From the NCBI GenBank assembly GCA_964019055.1, contig OZ025206.1:19020860-19084859 (forward strand): 64,000 bases of DNA, read 5' to 3'. The number at the start of each line of letters is the position of its first letter. The stretch's first letter is position 1. The translations under genes and the position numbers were made by a program. Below, in pieces: positions 49,485 through 61,152 of the stretch. The notes under the pieces are model-generated. The model saw nothing but the letters and a program-made list of their open reading frames with translations. It was not told the origin of the DNA and did no database searches. The DNA comes from Anthopleura xanthogrammica (lineage: Eukaryota > Cnidaria > Anthozoa > Actiniaria > Actiniidae).

Positions 49485-49840
49485 GAGGGGGACTTTGGGG
49501 GTTGCGGTGTTGCGGTGTTAGCTCCTTTTTTCTCGCGGTGATACGGTGTTTTCAGTTTCCTTTTGCGGTATCACTGGAAAAATTCATCGAATTTTTCAGT
49601 GTATTGCGGTGATCTCAAACCTTGCGATGTACAGTATTTACGTTAATAAACGTGCGATGTCTGTCGAAACGATCTGTATGATTGCGGTGTCTTGTTCAAG
49701 ATAAATGTCCAAGTATTTGGACTTTTTGACCCGTTTGCGATGTCGGTTTCTTGTCAGTTGATTTTTGGTGCGATGATGCGGTGAGTTCGGATTGTTTTGG
49801 CGAAGTTGCGGTGTTCGAGACCCCCCAGTGTCCCTCTTTT
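49485..49840. repeat. GCGGTG-rich segment before GDPD copy 1
   Basis: TTGCGGTGTTGCGGTGTTAG and many spaced variants (GCGGTGAT, GCGATGT, GCGGTATC) fill about 350 bp. Nothing like it lies before copies 2-4. It may belong to an insertion together with the neighbouring MITE. A role as the copy-1 promoter is possible but not shown. Confidence 0.5.
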
Positions 49841-49890
49841 TTAAAAACAGTCAACAAGGAAAACTAGCACGTCTTGTGAGCTTTGGCAAA

Positions 49891-52800
49891 ATGGCGATGA
49901 TACCTTCTTTCTCAGTCTTTCTTTTTCTCAGTCTTGTATGTCTCTTGATTTCTCTTACACATGCCAGCTATTCCCCATGTTTTAAGAAAAGCATCGCCTC
50001 CATACCTCACGACCATCTGCTGTACAAGAAGACCAAACCGTTGGTTATTGGACACCGAGGCAATCCTATGAGGTACCAGGAAAACACATTGGAGGGATTT
50101 AAGAGTCTTCTAGACACCAACGCCGATGGTTTTGAGATGGACATTTACCTGACTAAAGATGACAAACTTGTAGCTTTTCATGATGACAATACACAGGTTA
50201 GAAAACGGGTATTTAGGCATGCCTTTTTGGTTGGAATAAATGTGTTAGCAGAGCCGAAAGTCTTGCTACACTGTGCAATTTTCTCAGCGAATTGTCTCGT
50301 AATGCTTGAAAATGTAGGCAAGCACGGCGTTGTGAGACCAGTTGCTAGGTGAGAAAATCGCACATTGTAATAGGGCCTCGACTTTATAATCCACCATACC
50401 TTTAATTATGATCTAATCAAAAATTGATCGTATATTATATAATAATTATAATTTTATTTCGAAGCATCTAAACAAGGTCTCGATGCTTTAACAATATAAC
50501 AATAAAAAAATAATATAGACAAATAATAAAATATAAAACGATAAAAGCATAACGATAAAAGCATATATATATAAATACTAACGTGTATACACCGAATCGA
50601 AATACGGCGACCAATCCGAGCAACCAGCGCTCCGGACCGACCAGCCCCCCACACACGCGAAAAACCCATTTATGCTTCCACGTGAACACGAGGCTGGCCA
50701 GTCAAGAACAACAGCCATCCAAACAGATCGCCACATCCCGATTCGGTGTATTAAAATCAGAAAACAAATCAATCAAAAACGGAAATTAGTATTTTTTTAA
50801 AATGCAAAAAAGTAATGATATAAATCATGATATTGTTCAAAAGTAGTCATTGAATCAGTTTAAAGGTATAATGAATAGCACTGTTCAAAAAGCAGTGACA
50901 TGACACCTAATTTTGTATTTTTTAATTTTTTCTTCTAGTTTTTGACCGGAGTAAACAAAAATGTTTGGGAAATGACTGCAGATGAACTAACCTATCTTAC
51001 TATCAAAGATTCTCTTAAGTTCGGTAAAGTATAATTCTAGTTCCGCAATCATATTATTATTTCCGTGTCCTTCATTAGAAGTGACTATAATACGTACATC
51101 TCATTGCTACATTAAGTTGTGATTTCGCTTGCTTTTGCCAACACAATAATAACTAATTGACGGCAAACAAATGAAAGTGCATATGTTTTGAGTGTGCATA
51201 TGAGTGTGTGGTAGGGGTGGGGTACCATATCAGTGCTTTATCATGACGCTATCTTGACTGCGGTCTGCTGATACCTCAGCACCCACGTGACAGTCATAGT
51301 ACAACCCCCCACCCCCACCCCCCCTCATCTCGTGTGCGTCTGGATAAACCATATACTGAAAACCAGGTTAAACAATCCATCAATCCCTGATAGTTAGAAT
51401 ATAGATTTTTGAGCAAAGTTTTGAAAATTATGCTGATGAAAAAAATATTTCACAAACAGAGGGTGAGTTATATCTTGAGAAAGATTGATGGCAATATATT
51501 TATTTCTCTAGGCCCAAACACATACAATTTTTGCGGACGTCCTCACATCCCGCTGCTGGAAGACGTCCTCAAAGCGATGAAGGACAGTGGGAAAATAATG
51601 TTTCTGGAGGTGAGGATTTTTTGTTGTTTTCTGGATTGTTTTATCATTGGTTTTTCTCATTCAAACTAGCGTTTGTCCTTAAAAATACTAAACATCAATT
51701 ATAAACTATCACTATGTTGTTGTTGTTGTTGTTCACTTATATGAAGAGACTAAAATAAATTCAAAATAAAAAACTCAAATTACCGCCATTGATTTGTTAC
51801 TAAAAATAAAATAAAAACCCGCCGAAATGTAAGTTTTTGAAATTCATATCTTTTGAATATGTAATTACCAAAACAAATTTTCTCTTCGACTGTTATATCT
51901 TCTATTCAATTTCTTTCGAAAGACACGGTCATTTTGCTCAGAAAACTAAAAATTTTGGCGCCAAGTTTGGGACATTTTCCTGCTGCAAATTTTTAAAACC
52001 TGAAAAAATAAAAACACCAAATTGTGAAAAACCTGGACCTTTGTTGAAGGAAGTTTTTGTTAAAATTTCATTTGTTTTAATTGAAAAGTCATGTGATTGT
52101 CTGAAGTATTTGTTCCTTCGATTTATAGATCAAGCCAAATCATGCGAACAGCTTCGAAGCCAGCTCCAAGGCAGGTCAACTGGTCGCTAGAATGGTAACA
52201 GATCTGGGGCTTGTAAACCAGGCCTCCATTACGTCATTTGATCCAATCAAATTACGAGCTGCACACAAAGAGAACCCGAATATCCCAACAGGAATGTTGT
52301 ACATGACACCCTACAAGGATAACCCTACAAAGAAATGTAACATACTGCAAGACGCTATTAAGATGCTACCAGAAATGAAGAATTGCTCCTTTCTTAAGAC
52401 AAGCAGTGACTGCAAGTCATTCATGAAAGGGGTCTTTGGATCTGGGGATGTTTTGAAAGCTGTCAATGCGTCCTTCTTGGACATGGAATACGGGATCTAT
52501 GATAACCCTCTCTACTCTAACCACACCTTTGATATTCTTCGTAAGAAGTACAGTTCTACAATCAGTGCAGGGGCATGGGTTATGTACAGCATGGCTCTGA
52601 GGAAAGACTCCCCAGAAGCTGTCGATCAAGATTCAGTGATTGACAGGTTGAGGGACATTGGAGTGGAACGATTCATCACGGATGATGTGTACCGCCTGCT
52701 TCGTAAGCTTGATCGTCCTGTTGGTTTCAAGAGGACTAGTACAGTAAGTCCCGGGCGGAGCACAACGCCGTTAAGCCACACTGACATCAGCCCTCGGAAT

Positions 52801-52917
52801 CCCACGAGCTCGAGCACCACTGCGCGTAAAACTTCTTCAGCAGTGAGAGAAATGCCTCGCACTTCGTGCTTCATGATTGCGTTCCTCTTCTTCATGTATG
52901 GAAGATTTCATTTTTAG
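49891..52917 (+). CDS. surface GDPD-family phosphodiesterase, array copy 1 (425 aa)
   Basis: Exons 49891-50196, 50939-51023, 51512-51609, 52129-52917; intron phases 0, 1, 0. A signal peptide (1-25, ending THAS) is followed by the GDPD core: GHRGNP (His55), ENT at 64-66, FEMD (Glu82, Asp84), FHDD (His97) and LEIKP (Glu163). These are the metal and catalytic residues of enzymes that split glycerophosphodiesters into glycerol-3-phosphate and an alcohol. A Ser/Thr/Pro stalk (about 372-405) leads to a hydrophobic C-terminus (CFMIAFLFFMYG), suggesting a GPI or membrane anchor outside the cell. N-glycosylation sites (NASF, NHTF) fit secretion. The start in GGCAAAATGG is conserved in all copies; an in-frame ATG at 49792 would bury the signal peptide. 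AATAAA lies at 53011-53016. Spider sphingomyelinase D shares this fold, but the substrate here is unknown. Confidence 0.93.
50432..50890. mobile_element. unclassified insertion in intron 1 of GDPD copy 1
   Basis: Intron 1 of copies 1 and 2 align on both sides (AAAATTGATCGTATATTAT and GACACCTAATTTT / GACATGCACCTAATTTT). Copy 1 carries about 450 extra bases with an AT-rich part and a GC-richer block (about 50590-50750) that reads CACCGAATCG near both its ends in opposite orientation (CACCGAATCG at 50590, CGATTCGGTG at 50739). That points to an inserted DNA element. Confidence 0.6.
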
Positions 52918-54167
52918 CCTCAACTTATTGTATGAAATACGATTATTTGCACAAGTTTAACTATCCTTAAATATAGTTTCTTTTTACATTGATTCTAAAA
53001 GTTCAGCAGTAATAAATATTGATTATAAAAAGTAATTTTTTTTTTAAATTTGCTGTTCGAATTCTGCAATTATAGTCTAATGCATATGCATGAATAAAAT
53101 GGACAAAATTGCAACTCCAAAGTTTTTGCAAATACACTACACACAGATAAAGACGAAATGAAACAAATTCCTTAATTCTGTCCCTCTCATATTCAGAAAT
53201 TTATCTTATTTTAGTTTTAGGAACAAAGCCCATGGTTACATATATCATATATCATATATCATATATCATATATCTTGAACCAGCATCCATACGATTTCAT
53301 ATACTTACAACGCACTCGAGATGTTGATCCGAAGTCACCGAAAATGCACATTCGAAAGATAAAGCTGAAATCGAAGCAAGAGATGATTATTTTTGTAAAA
53401 CATTTTTAGCTCTAGATCTGTGTCCATGATGCTGGGCAATTAATGCTTTCCAAGCCCGTAAAAATCATCAAACGTATTTTCTTCGCTCGTCCTTAAGAGT
53501 TTCCCATCCCACTCTCCCTCTTTATATCATAAGCTTGATTTGCACTTCAAAAAACTCTTTCGTTTCAAAATTAATCCTCCCTCATAAATTATCCCGTTTA
53601 AAAAAACGCTTCAGTCTAAAAATTACACCTAATCCAACCCCCTACACTAAAACCCAACTAACCTTCCCTTCCTCCCATCCCTTTGCTCTAATCGACGAAG
53701 CTCCCCTAAATTGCTTGTAATCCCAACAAAGTCTAATGCAGTTTCAGCTAGCTTAACTCCATTGGCAGCTCAAGCATTTTATTCGTTGCTGAGATAGTGA
53801 AACAAATAAGGGGCACTGTGCATCACATATAAAGTTTAACTAAAAAATATATACCCGGCTCTTGATATCAGAAACGGCTGCCTAAATACCTTCATATCAC
53901 TAACTGGGGAATAGGAATAGTCAATACACTGAATATATGGGCCAAAAATTGGCATTATTTTGAAAAATTCTGAAGATGTTTTTTTAGGTTACAAGGAGCT
54001 GAAGATGTGTTTTGATTCCTGTTAGTTTTAGCATGATCCACTCTTTCGATTCAGCAGTAGGGCTTAAGCTGATCTTATTAAACTGAAACATAACAAATTA
54101 AGCTGCATTAAGAGCTGGGACAAGCACATAAACAAGGAAACTAGCACGTCTTGTGAGCTTTGGCAAA
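52918..54167. other. spacer between GDPD copies 1 and 2, duplicated upstream flank
   Basis: About 53045-54110 is paralogous to about 47565-49280 upstream of copy 1. Shared blocks include CGAATTCTGCAATTATAGTC, TGATTATTTTTGTAAAACA and TTGGCATTATTTTGAAAAAT. A short (ATCATAT)n expansion lies at 53245-53275. No gene. Confidence 0.7.
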
Positions 54168-57063
54168 ATGGCGATGATACCTTCTTTCTCAGTCTTTCTT
54201 TTTCTTAGCCTTGTATGTCTCTTGATTTCTCTTACACACGCCAGCTATTCCCCATGTTTTAAGAAAAGCATCGCCTCCATACCTCACGACCATCTGCTGT
54301 ACAAGAAGACCAAACCGTTGGTTATTGGACACCGAGGCAATCCTATGAAGTACCAGGAAAACACATTGGAGGGATTTAAGAGTCTTCTAGACACCAACGC
54401 CGATGGTTTTGAGATGGACATTTACCTGACTAAAGATGACAAACTTGTTGCTTTTCATGATGACAATACTAAGGTTAGAAAACGGATATTTAGGCATGCC
54501 TTTTTGTTTGGAATGGATGTGTTAGCAGAGCCGTAGGCCTTGTTACACTGTGCACTTTTCTCAGCAAATTGTCTCGTAATGCTTGAAAATGTAGGCAACC
54601 ACGGCGTTGTGAGACCAGTTGCTAGCTGAGAAAATTGCACATTGTAATAGGGCCTCGACTTCAGAATCCACCATACCTTTAATTATGAACTAATCAAAAA
54701 TTGATCGTATATTATTCTTGACATGCACCTAATTTTTTTTTTTTTTTTAAATTCTAGTTTTTGACTGGAGTAAGCAAAACTGTTTGGGAAATGACTGCAG
54801 ATGAACTAACCAATCTTACTATCAAAGATTCTCTTAAGTTTGGTAAAGTATAATTCTAGTTCCGCAATCTATATTTATTTCCGTGTCCTTCATTACGAGT
54901 GACTATAATACGTACAGGTCATTGCTAAATTAAGTTGTGATTTCGCTTGCTTTTGCCAACACAATAATTACTAATTGAAGGCAAACAAATGAAAGTGCAT
55001 ATGTTTTCAGTGTGTATATGAGTGTATGGTAGGGGTGGGGTACTATATCAGTGCTTTATCATGACGCCATCTTGACTGCGGTCTGCTCATACCTCAGCAC
55101 CCTAGTGACAGCCATAGTACCCTCTCCCCCCATCTCGTGCGCGTCAATAAACCATATTCTCTTCATTTAACCTTCCACCGATCCCTGATAGTTAAAATAT
55201 ATTCAAATAACTGATCTCACTGAGCAAAGTCTTGAAAATTAAGCTAATGACAAAAATATATATCACTATAACAAAGGGTTAGTTATATATCTTGGGTGTG
55301 ATAGATTGATGGCAAATATTTATTTCTCTAGGCCCAAACACATACAATTTTTCCGGACGTCCTCACATACCGCTGCTGGAAGACGTCCTCAAAGCGATGA
55401 AGAACAGTGAGAAAATAATGTTTTTGGAGGTGAGGATTTGTTGTTGTTTTCAGGATTGTTTTATCATTGTTTTTCTCATTCAATCATTAGAGTGTTCATC
55501 TGATGGAATGCAAACTATAGCATTTGTCCTTAAAAAGAATAAACATAATCTATCACTGTGTTGTTGTTGTTCACTTAGATGAAGAGACTAAAATAAATTC
55601 GCCGATGAAAATGCATATTGATATTGCCGCAATATAAGTCAATGAAAATAAAATAAAAAAATAAAAAAATAAAATTACCCCCATTGATTTGTTACTAAAA
55701 ATAAAAAAATAAAAAACCCTCCGATTTGTAAGTTTTTGAAATTCATATCTTTTGAATATGTAATTACCAAAACAAATTTTCTCTTCGACTGTTACTATAT
55801 TTTCTATCTAAGTTCTTTGGAAATACACGGTCATTTTGGTCAGTAAAATAATAAGTAATTTTGGCACCAAATTTGTGACATTTTCCTGCGGCAAATTGTT
55901 AAAACCAGAAAACTAGTAAAAACACCAGATTGCGTAGAATCTGGACCTGTGTTGAAGGAGGTTTTGGTTAAAATTTTCTTTTCTTTAAATTGAAAAGTCA
56001 TGTGATGGCAATTCAGGTACCTTTGTGCCCAACGCGATAATTTCTGTGTATATGGAAATGTTACTGCTGCCTAGCTAGTCGCCTAGCTACCCGAAAGGGA
56101 GGTTTCCCATTCCCCGCGCGGCAAATAAGTGCCCAATCTCCTCTCGGTTCTGTCAAGGATGCCTATCAGAGCGAGTCGAATCATCCCCTACCCTAGCTTA
56201 GGCCTTGAGAATAAGATTTTTTTAAATTTAGATAAGATATATTCATTGGTAAGCAAACATAATATTCAATAGAATAACACGAGGTCTGAAGTATTTGTTC
56301 CTTTAATTTGTAGATCAAGCCAAATCATGCGAACAGTTTCGAAGCCAGCTCCAAGGCAGGTCAACTGGTCGCTAAGATGGTAACAGATCTGGGGCTTGTA
56401 AACCAGGCCTCCATTACGTCATTTGATCCAATCAAAGTACGAGCTGCACATCAAGAGAACTCGGATATCCCAACAGGAATGTTCTACATGACACCCTACT
56501 GGGATAAGAAATGTAACATACTGCAAGACTCTATTAAGATGCTACCAGAAATGAAGGAATGCCCTTTGATTAATGCAACTGACTGCAAGTCATTCATGAA
56601 AGAGGTCTTTGGATCTGGGGATGTTTTGAAGGCTGTCAATGCGTCCTTCTTGGACATGGATTACAGGATCTATGATAACCCTCTCTACTCTAACCACACC
56701 TTTGATATTCTTCGTAAGAACTACAGTTCTACAATCAGTGCAGGGGCATGGGCTATGTACAGCATGGCTCTGAAGAAAGACTCCAAAGAAGCTGTCGATC
56801 AAGATTCAGTGATTGACAGGTTGATGAAGATGGGAGTGGAACGATTCATCACGGATGATGTGTACCGCCTGCTTCGTAGGCTTGGTCGTCCTGTGGGATT
56901 CAAGAGTACTGTGGGTCCCGAGAGCACAACGAATCCCGCGAGCACAACGAATCCCGCGAGTACCACTGCGCGTAAAACTTGTTCAGCAGTGAGAGAAATG
57001 CCTCGCACTTCGTGCTTCATGATGGCGTTCCTCTTCTTCATGTATGGGACATTTCATTTTTAG
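54168..57063 (+). CDS. surface GDPD-family phosphodiesterase, array copy 2 (412 aa)
   Basis: Exons 54168-54473, 54758-54842, 55332-55429, 56314-57063, with the same phases as copy 1. The signal peptide and all core residues (His55, Glu82, Asp84, His97, Glu163) are present. Against copy 1 it differs mainly after the core: ECPLINATDC replaces CSFLKTSSDC (adding an N-glycosylation site), a DNPTKK loop is shortened, and the stalk is shorter, built on a repeated NPASTT unit encoded by an 18 bp direct repeat (about 56931-56966). It ends with the same CFMMAFLFFMYG anchor-like tail. AATAAA lies at 57158-57163. Intron 3 carries an extra segment with CTAGCTAGTCGCCTAGCTAC that copies 1 and 3 lack. Confidence 0.93.
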
Positions 57064-58225
57064 CTTCAAGTCATTGTAAGGGATCCGGATTATTTGCACA
57101 AGTTTAACTATCCTTAAACATGTTTTTTACTTTGATTCTAACAGTTCAGTTGTCAAAAATAAATATTGCTAAAAAGTTTGAATTATCAAATTATCTTTGT
57201 CAAAAAGTGAAGAGAGGTTGATTTACTTTTTCTTTATTCAAATATTCAAGGAATATATGTTATAAAAAGTATTTCCCGCCTAAAATAATGCCACTGGTAT
57301 TATTTGCCTTGGTGGACTTGATATACTAATCTTGATATAAATATGACTTAACTAGTTTTTTTTTTGTATATGGTTTTGATGGAATTAAAAAATGGCATGA
57401 ATCTGTAAAATCGTTCTTTGTTCCCCTAAAATGCCTCCACCCAACCACCACAACTCACCAGTCATCTGACCCAGGTCAGTAGAAAAATAAAAAATATCCC
57501 TTAAAACCAAAAAAGACATATTCATGTTTTATTTTTTATCTACATCTTTTTTTGTAGTGACAGATCTAGGTCATAGCGGCTCAGTGGTCTTTCCCCATCG
57601 TGCTAGACGTATGCGGGGGTCCCCCTTGTTACTGCAGGGCGTACTACTGGCAGAGTTTGTAGTGTGGAGAGTTTGGCGCCTTGTTAAAGTTATCCTTTTG
57701 TCACTGTCACTGATAGCACAGTGTCTTGTGCTTCGACTACCTTGCCAAGTATCTCTCCCTCAGAGGAAGGTCCCAAGTGCCTTTGCGTGCTTATTTTAGT
57801 TTTCTTTGGTTTCAACCCCGGTTTATGTGCATCTAATTTGTGATGATACTTTTACTATTAATAATAAAGTCTCCACAATCCATCATCCGATTTTATTAGA
57901 GGATCTGCATGGGGAAGTCCAACTGTCGGTTGTCAGTTAAATTTGAGACATTTTGTCAGTTGTCAGTTAAATTTGAGACATTTTGTCAGTTGTCAGTTAA
58001 ATTTTAAGGCATCTGTCAGTTGTCATTATACTCCATTCCGATCCTGTTTATTAGCTCATAATATATTCAGTTAACAACCAAAAAGGAGTAAAAGATATTA
58101 TGTTTGGGGATTCCTGTTAGTTTCAGCATCCATTCATTCGATTCAACAGCATTTGTTATAGAAATTAGAAACTTCTTTAGAGAATTATTGACCTTTATAT
58201 ACGGCCTTAAACCTATCTAATTGCA
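57064..58225. other. spacer between GDPD copies 2 and 3
   Basis: Paralogous to the spacer after copy 3. A block at about 57540-57885 (GCGGCTCAGTGGTCTTTCCC, GACGTATGCGGGGGTCCCCC) recurs at 61745-62345. A 32 bp unit with TTGTCAGTTGTCAGTTAAAT repeats about three times at 57940-58025. The GCGGCTCAGTGG block faintly resembles a pol III A box, so a SINE is possible. The frame at 57524-57799 has no known relatives that I can name. Confidence 0.55.
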
Positions 58226-58432
58226 CTGGCTATTTCACTATGACGTCACATCAAATCAATCTATTGTTTCAACGCTAAGGATCATGGTCGCCAGAGGGGG
58301 GGGAAATAGCAGCAAAACACATTTAATCACAATAAAATTTGATTTATGATATAGTGGAAAGTGAGAACAGCTAAATATTACACTAAATATCCCGTACGAA
58401 AGAATATTTAGCCTAAACTTCTATTAATAATG

Positions 58433-58480
<48 letters not shown>

Positions 58481-58850
58481 GTAAACTTTATTAGGCAGGG
58501 TACACCGTTACCAGGCTGATAATTTTCAGGAGGCCCTCTTAACTATAAATATACAAATATATACAAAATTTTAAAATATTATAAATATTATTTTTGTCCC
58601 GATGTAAACAAGCTGTGACTGTCATAGTGAAATAGGGCAAATTGAATAACAGAAATTTAAACTAAATCTTCTTTCGTTCGGGATATTTAGTGTGATATCT
58701 AGCTGCTCTCACTTTCCACTATATCCAAATCTTATTGTGATTTAATTTGTTTTGCTGCTATTTTGCCACCTCTGGCGACCATGATCCTTAGCGTTGAAAC
58801 AATGAATTGTTATGATGTGACGTCATAGTGAAAGAGTGCAATTATTATAC
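58226..58850. mobile_element. large foldback element upstream of GDPD copy 3
   Basis: The left part (GCACTGGCTATTTCACTATG, TGACGTCA at 58241-58248, CAACGCTAAGGATCATGGT) is the same element as at 63371-63637. After its right end (about 58660) an inverted second copy of the left arm follows to 58850, ending with TGACGTCA at 58818-58825. The middle carries an (AAT)n-tailed insert (58430-58595) absent from the copy-4 element. The whole can fold into arms of about 200 bp. Confidence 0.85.
58430..58595 (-). mobile_element. retroelement tail with (ATT)n microsatellite
   Basis: On the minus strand GGTAACGGTGTACCCTGCCT-AATAAAGTTTAC runs into a (TATTAT)n tract. A 3' end capped by a trinucleotide tail is typical of CR1/L2-type LINEs and SINEs. 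The equivalent element before copy 4 has an empty site (TCTATTATTTTTGTCCCG). Confidence 0.6.
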
Positions 58851-58879
58851 ACGGAAACATGACAAATTATAATATAAAT
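58818..58879 (+). promoter_or_regulatory. candidate promoter of GDPD copy 3: CRE plus TATA
   Basis: TGACGTCA (58818-58825) is the last part of the foldback element. TATAATATAAAT (58868-58879) follows about 43 bp on, and the ATG is at 58952. The same order and spacing stands before copy 4. CREB/ATF factors bind this palindrome in animals; activity here is inferred. Confidence 0.45.
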
Positions 58880-58951
58880 CTAGTAAGAGGCAGGAGGATC
58901 AGAACAAAGGACACTGATCTAGTGCTAGCACGTCTTTCCGGCTTTGGCAAA

Positions 58952-61152
58952 ATGGGAATGATACCTTCTTTCTCAGTCTTTCTTTTCCTCAGTTTTGCCT
59001 TTTCCACATTTTCTCTTACACACGCCAGCTATTCCCCATGTTTTAAGAAAAACATAGGCTCCATACCTCACGATCATCTGCTGTACAAGAAGACCAAACC
59101 GTTGGTTATTGGACACCGAGGCAATCCTATGAGGTACCAGGAAAACACATTGGAGGGATTTAAGAGTCTTCTAGACACCAACGCCGATGGTTTTGAGATG
59201 GACATTTACCTGACTAAAGATGACAAACTTGTTGCTTTTCATGATGACAATACACAGGTTAGAAAACGGATATTTAGGCATGCCTTTTTGTTTCCAAGGG
59301 AATAAATTAATCGTAGTTTTGCTTAGAGTTTTTGCCTTTCTTTTCTGTAGTTTTTGACCGGAGTAAACAAGACGGTTTGGAAAATGACTGCAGATGAACT
59401 AACCAATCTTACTATCAAAGATTCTCTTAAGTTTGGTAAAGTATAATTCTAGCTGCGCAATCATATTGTTATTTCCGTGTCCTTAAAAGAATGCAACAGC
59501 AAGGGCGGATGCAGGATTTTTAAGGGGGGTGACTGTTACAGTAGTGTACCTCACACCAATAACACAGGAAACCCATAAAAGGCAGGGAAATGGTGGAAAA
59601 TATGAAGTCTCAAATTGACGGAAATTGAATTTTCGTCCTATACTTACATACCCTTTTGTCGCTATCATCCTTACGACTGGTTAGTGTTTTCTGGTTTTCT
59701 TTCGTTTTAAGATGATAAGCATGGGCGTAATTAATGAATGCATTTTAATTTCATGTTATGCCAAAGTAATTTGCAAGATAAGACTCAAGACCCCCTGCCA
59801 AAATAAAGTATTTTCTTTTCAGCCCCCCTTTCTTTGCAAAAAAAATACTCAATAACCCCCCTATTTTTCGGCGCTATCTTGAAAGGTGGCCGTGCCTTTG
59901 TATTGAAGGGAGACGAACGGTGAGCTTGTAATGATAGCCAGCTGACCTGAGAAAAAATAGTTCAGGGTGTTAAACTGAAAAAGGTCTCTATCATTGCAAG
60001 GTCACCTCGTGTCTCACTTCGATGTAAAGGCTCGGCTACCTTTCAAGATGGCGCAGGGAACTGTGAAGGGAACTATTCATTTATTCCTCTAGGCCCAAAC
60101 ACATACAATTTTTCCGGACGTCCTCACATACCGCTGCTGGAAGACGTCCTCAAAGCGATGAAGGACAGTGGGAAAATAATGTTTCTGGAGGTGAGGATTT
60201 GTAGCTGTGTTGGTTGTTTTGTCATTGTACGTATTAAGTTTTTTTGGTTTAACGGTTGTGCATTAAGAGAATAATACATGGTCTAAAATGAGAAAACCTT
60301 GCGCCAAAGCTATATAAAGAGGGGTGTTATCATCCCCTAGGCCTGGAGAAGAAGATTCTTTTTGAGATAAATTCATTGGTAATCAAACATAATACTCAAT
60401 AGAATAACCGAGGTCTGAAGGGTTTGCTAAAGGTTTATATCTGGAAAATAAAGAGTATTTGTTCCTTCGATTTGTAGATCAAGCCAAATCATGCGAACAG
60501 TTTCGAAGCCAGCTCCAAGGCAGGTCAACTGGTCGCTAAGATGGTAACAGATCTGGGGCTTGTAAACCAGGCCTCCATTACGTCATTTGATCCAATCAAA
60601 GTACGAGCTGCACATCAAGAGAACTCGGACATCCCAACAGGAATGTTCTACATGACACCCTACTGGGATAAGAAATGTCACATACTGCAAGACTCTATTC
60701 AGATGCTACCAGAAATGAAGGAATGCCCTTTGATTAATGCAACTGACTGCAAGTCATTCATGAAAGGTGTCTTTGGATCTGGTGATGTTTTGAAGGCTGT
60801 CAATGCGTCCTTCTTGGACATGGATTACAGGATCTATGATAACCCTCTCTACTCTAACCACACCTTTGATATTCTTCGTAAGAACTACAGTTCTACAATC
60901 AGTGCAGGGGCATGGGCTATGTACAGCATGGCTCTGAAGAAAGACTCCCCAGAAGATGTCGATCAAGATTCAGTGATTGACAGGTTGATGAAGATGGGAG
61001 TGGAACGATTCATCACGGATGATGTGTACCGCCTGCTTCGAAAGCTTGGTCGTCCTGCGCGTAAAACTTCGTCAGCAGTGAGAGAAATGCCTTGCACTTC
61101 GTGCTTCATGATGGTGTTCCTCTTCTTCATGTATGGGACATTTCATTTTTAG
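58952..61152 (+). CDS. surface GDPD-family phosphodiesterase, array copy 3 (387 aa, stalk lost)
   Basis: Exons 58952-59257, 59351-59435, 60093-60190, 60478-61152; phases 0, 1, 0. The core residues are all present. The signal peptide differs (SFAFSTFSL). Introns 1 and 2 are rearranged: intron 1 is only 93 bp, and intron 2 ends in a MITE (59866-60075) lying just before the exon 3 acceptor. In exon 4 the Ser/Thr/Pro stalk is missing: GRP joins directly to ARKTSSAV, so the catalytic core would sit close to the anchor. The 3' UTR has AATACA (61242-61247) where copies 1 and 2 have AATAAA. Confidence 0.92.
59866..60075. mobile_element. third copy of the 'GCGCCATxTTGAAAGGTAGCC' MITE, complete
   Basis: GGCGCTATCTTGAAAGGTGG at the left and CTACCTTTCAAGATGGCGCA at the right are inverse copies, as are GTGAGCTTGTAATGATAG and CTATCATTGCAAGGTCAC. 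Its right end lies about 18 bp before exon 3 of GDPD copy 3. Confidence 0.85.

Noticed and set aside
49792..49890. Upstream in-frame ATG of GDPD copy 1
   Set aside because: Using it would add 33 residues before the signal peptide; the extension is absent in other copies, whereas the ATG at 49891 is in a shared context.
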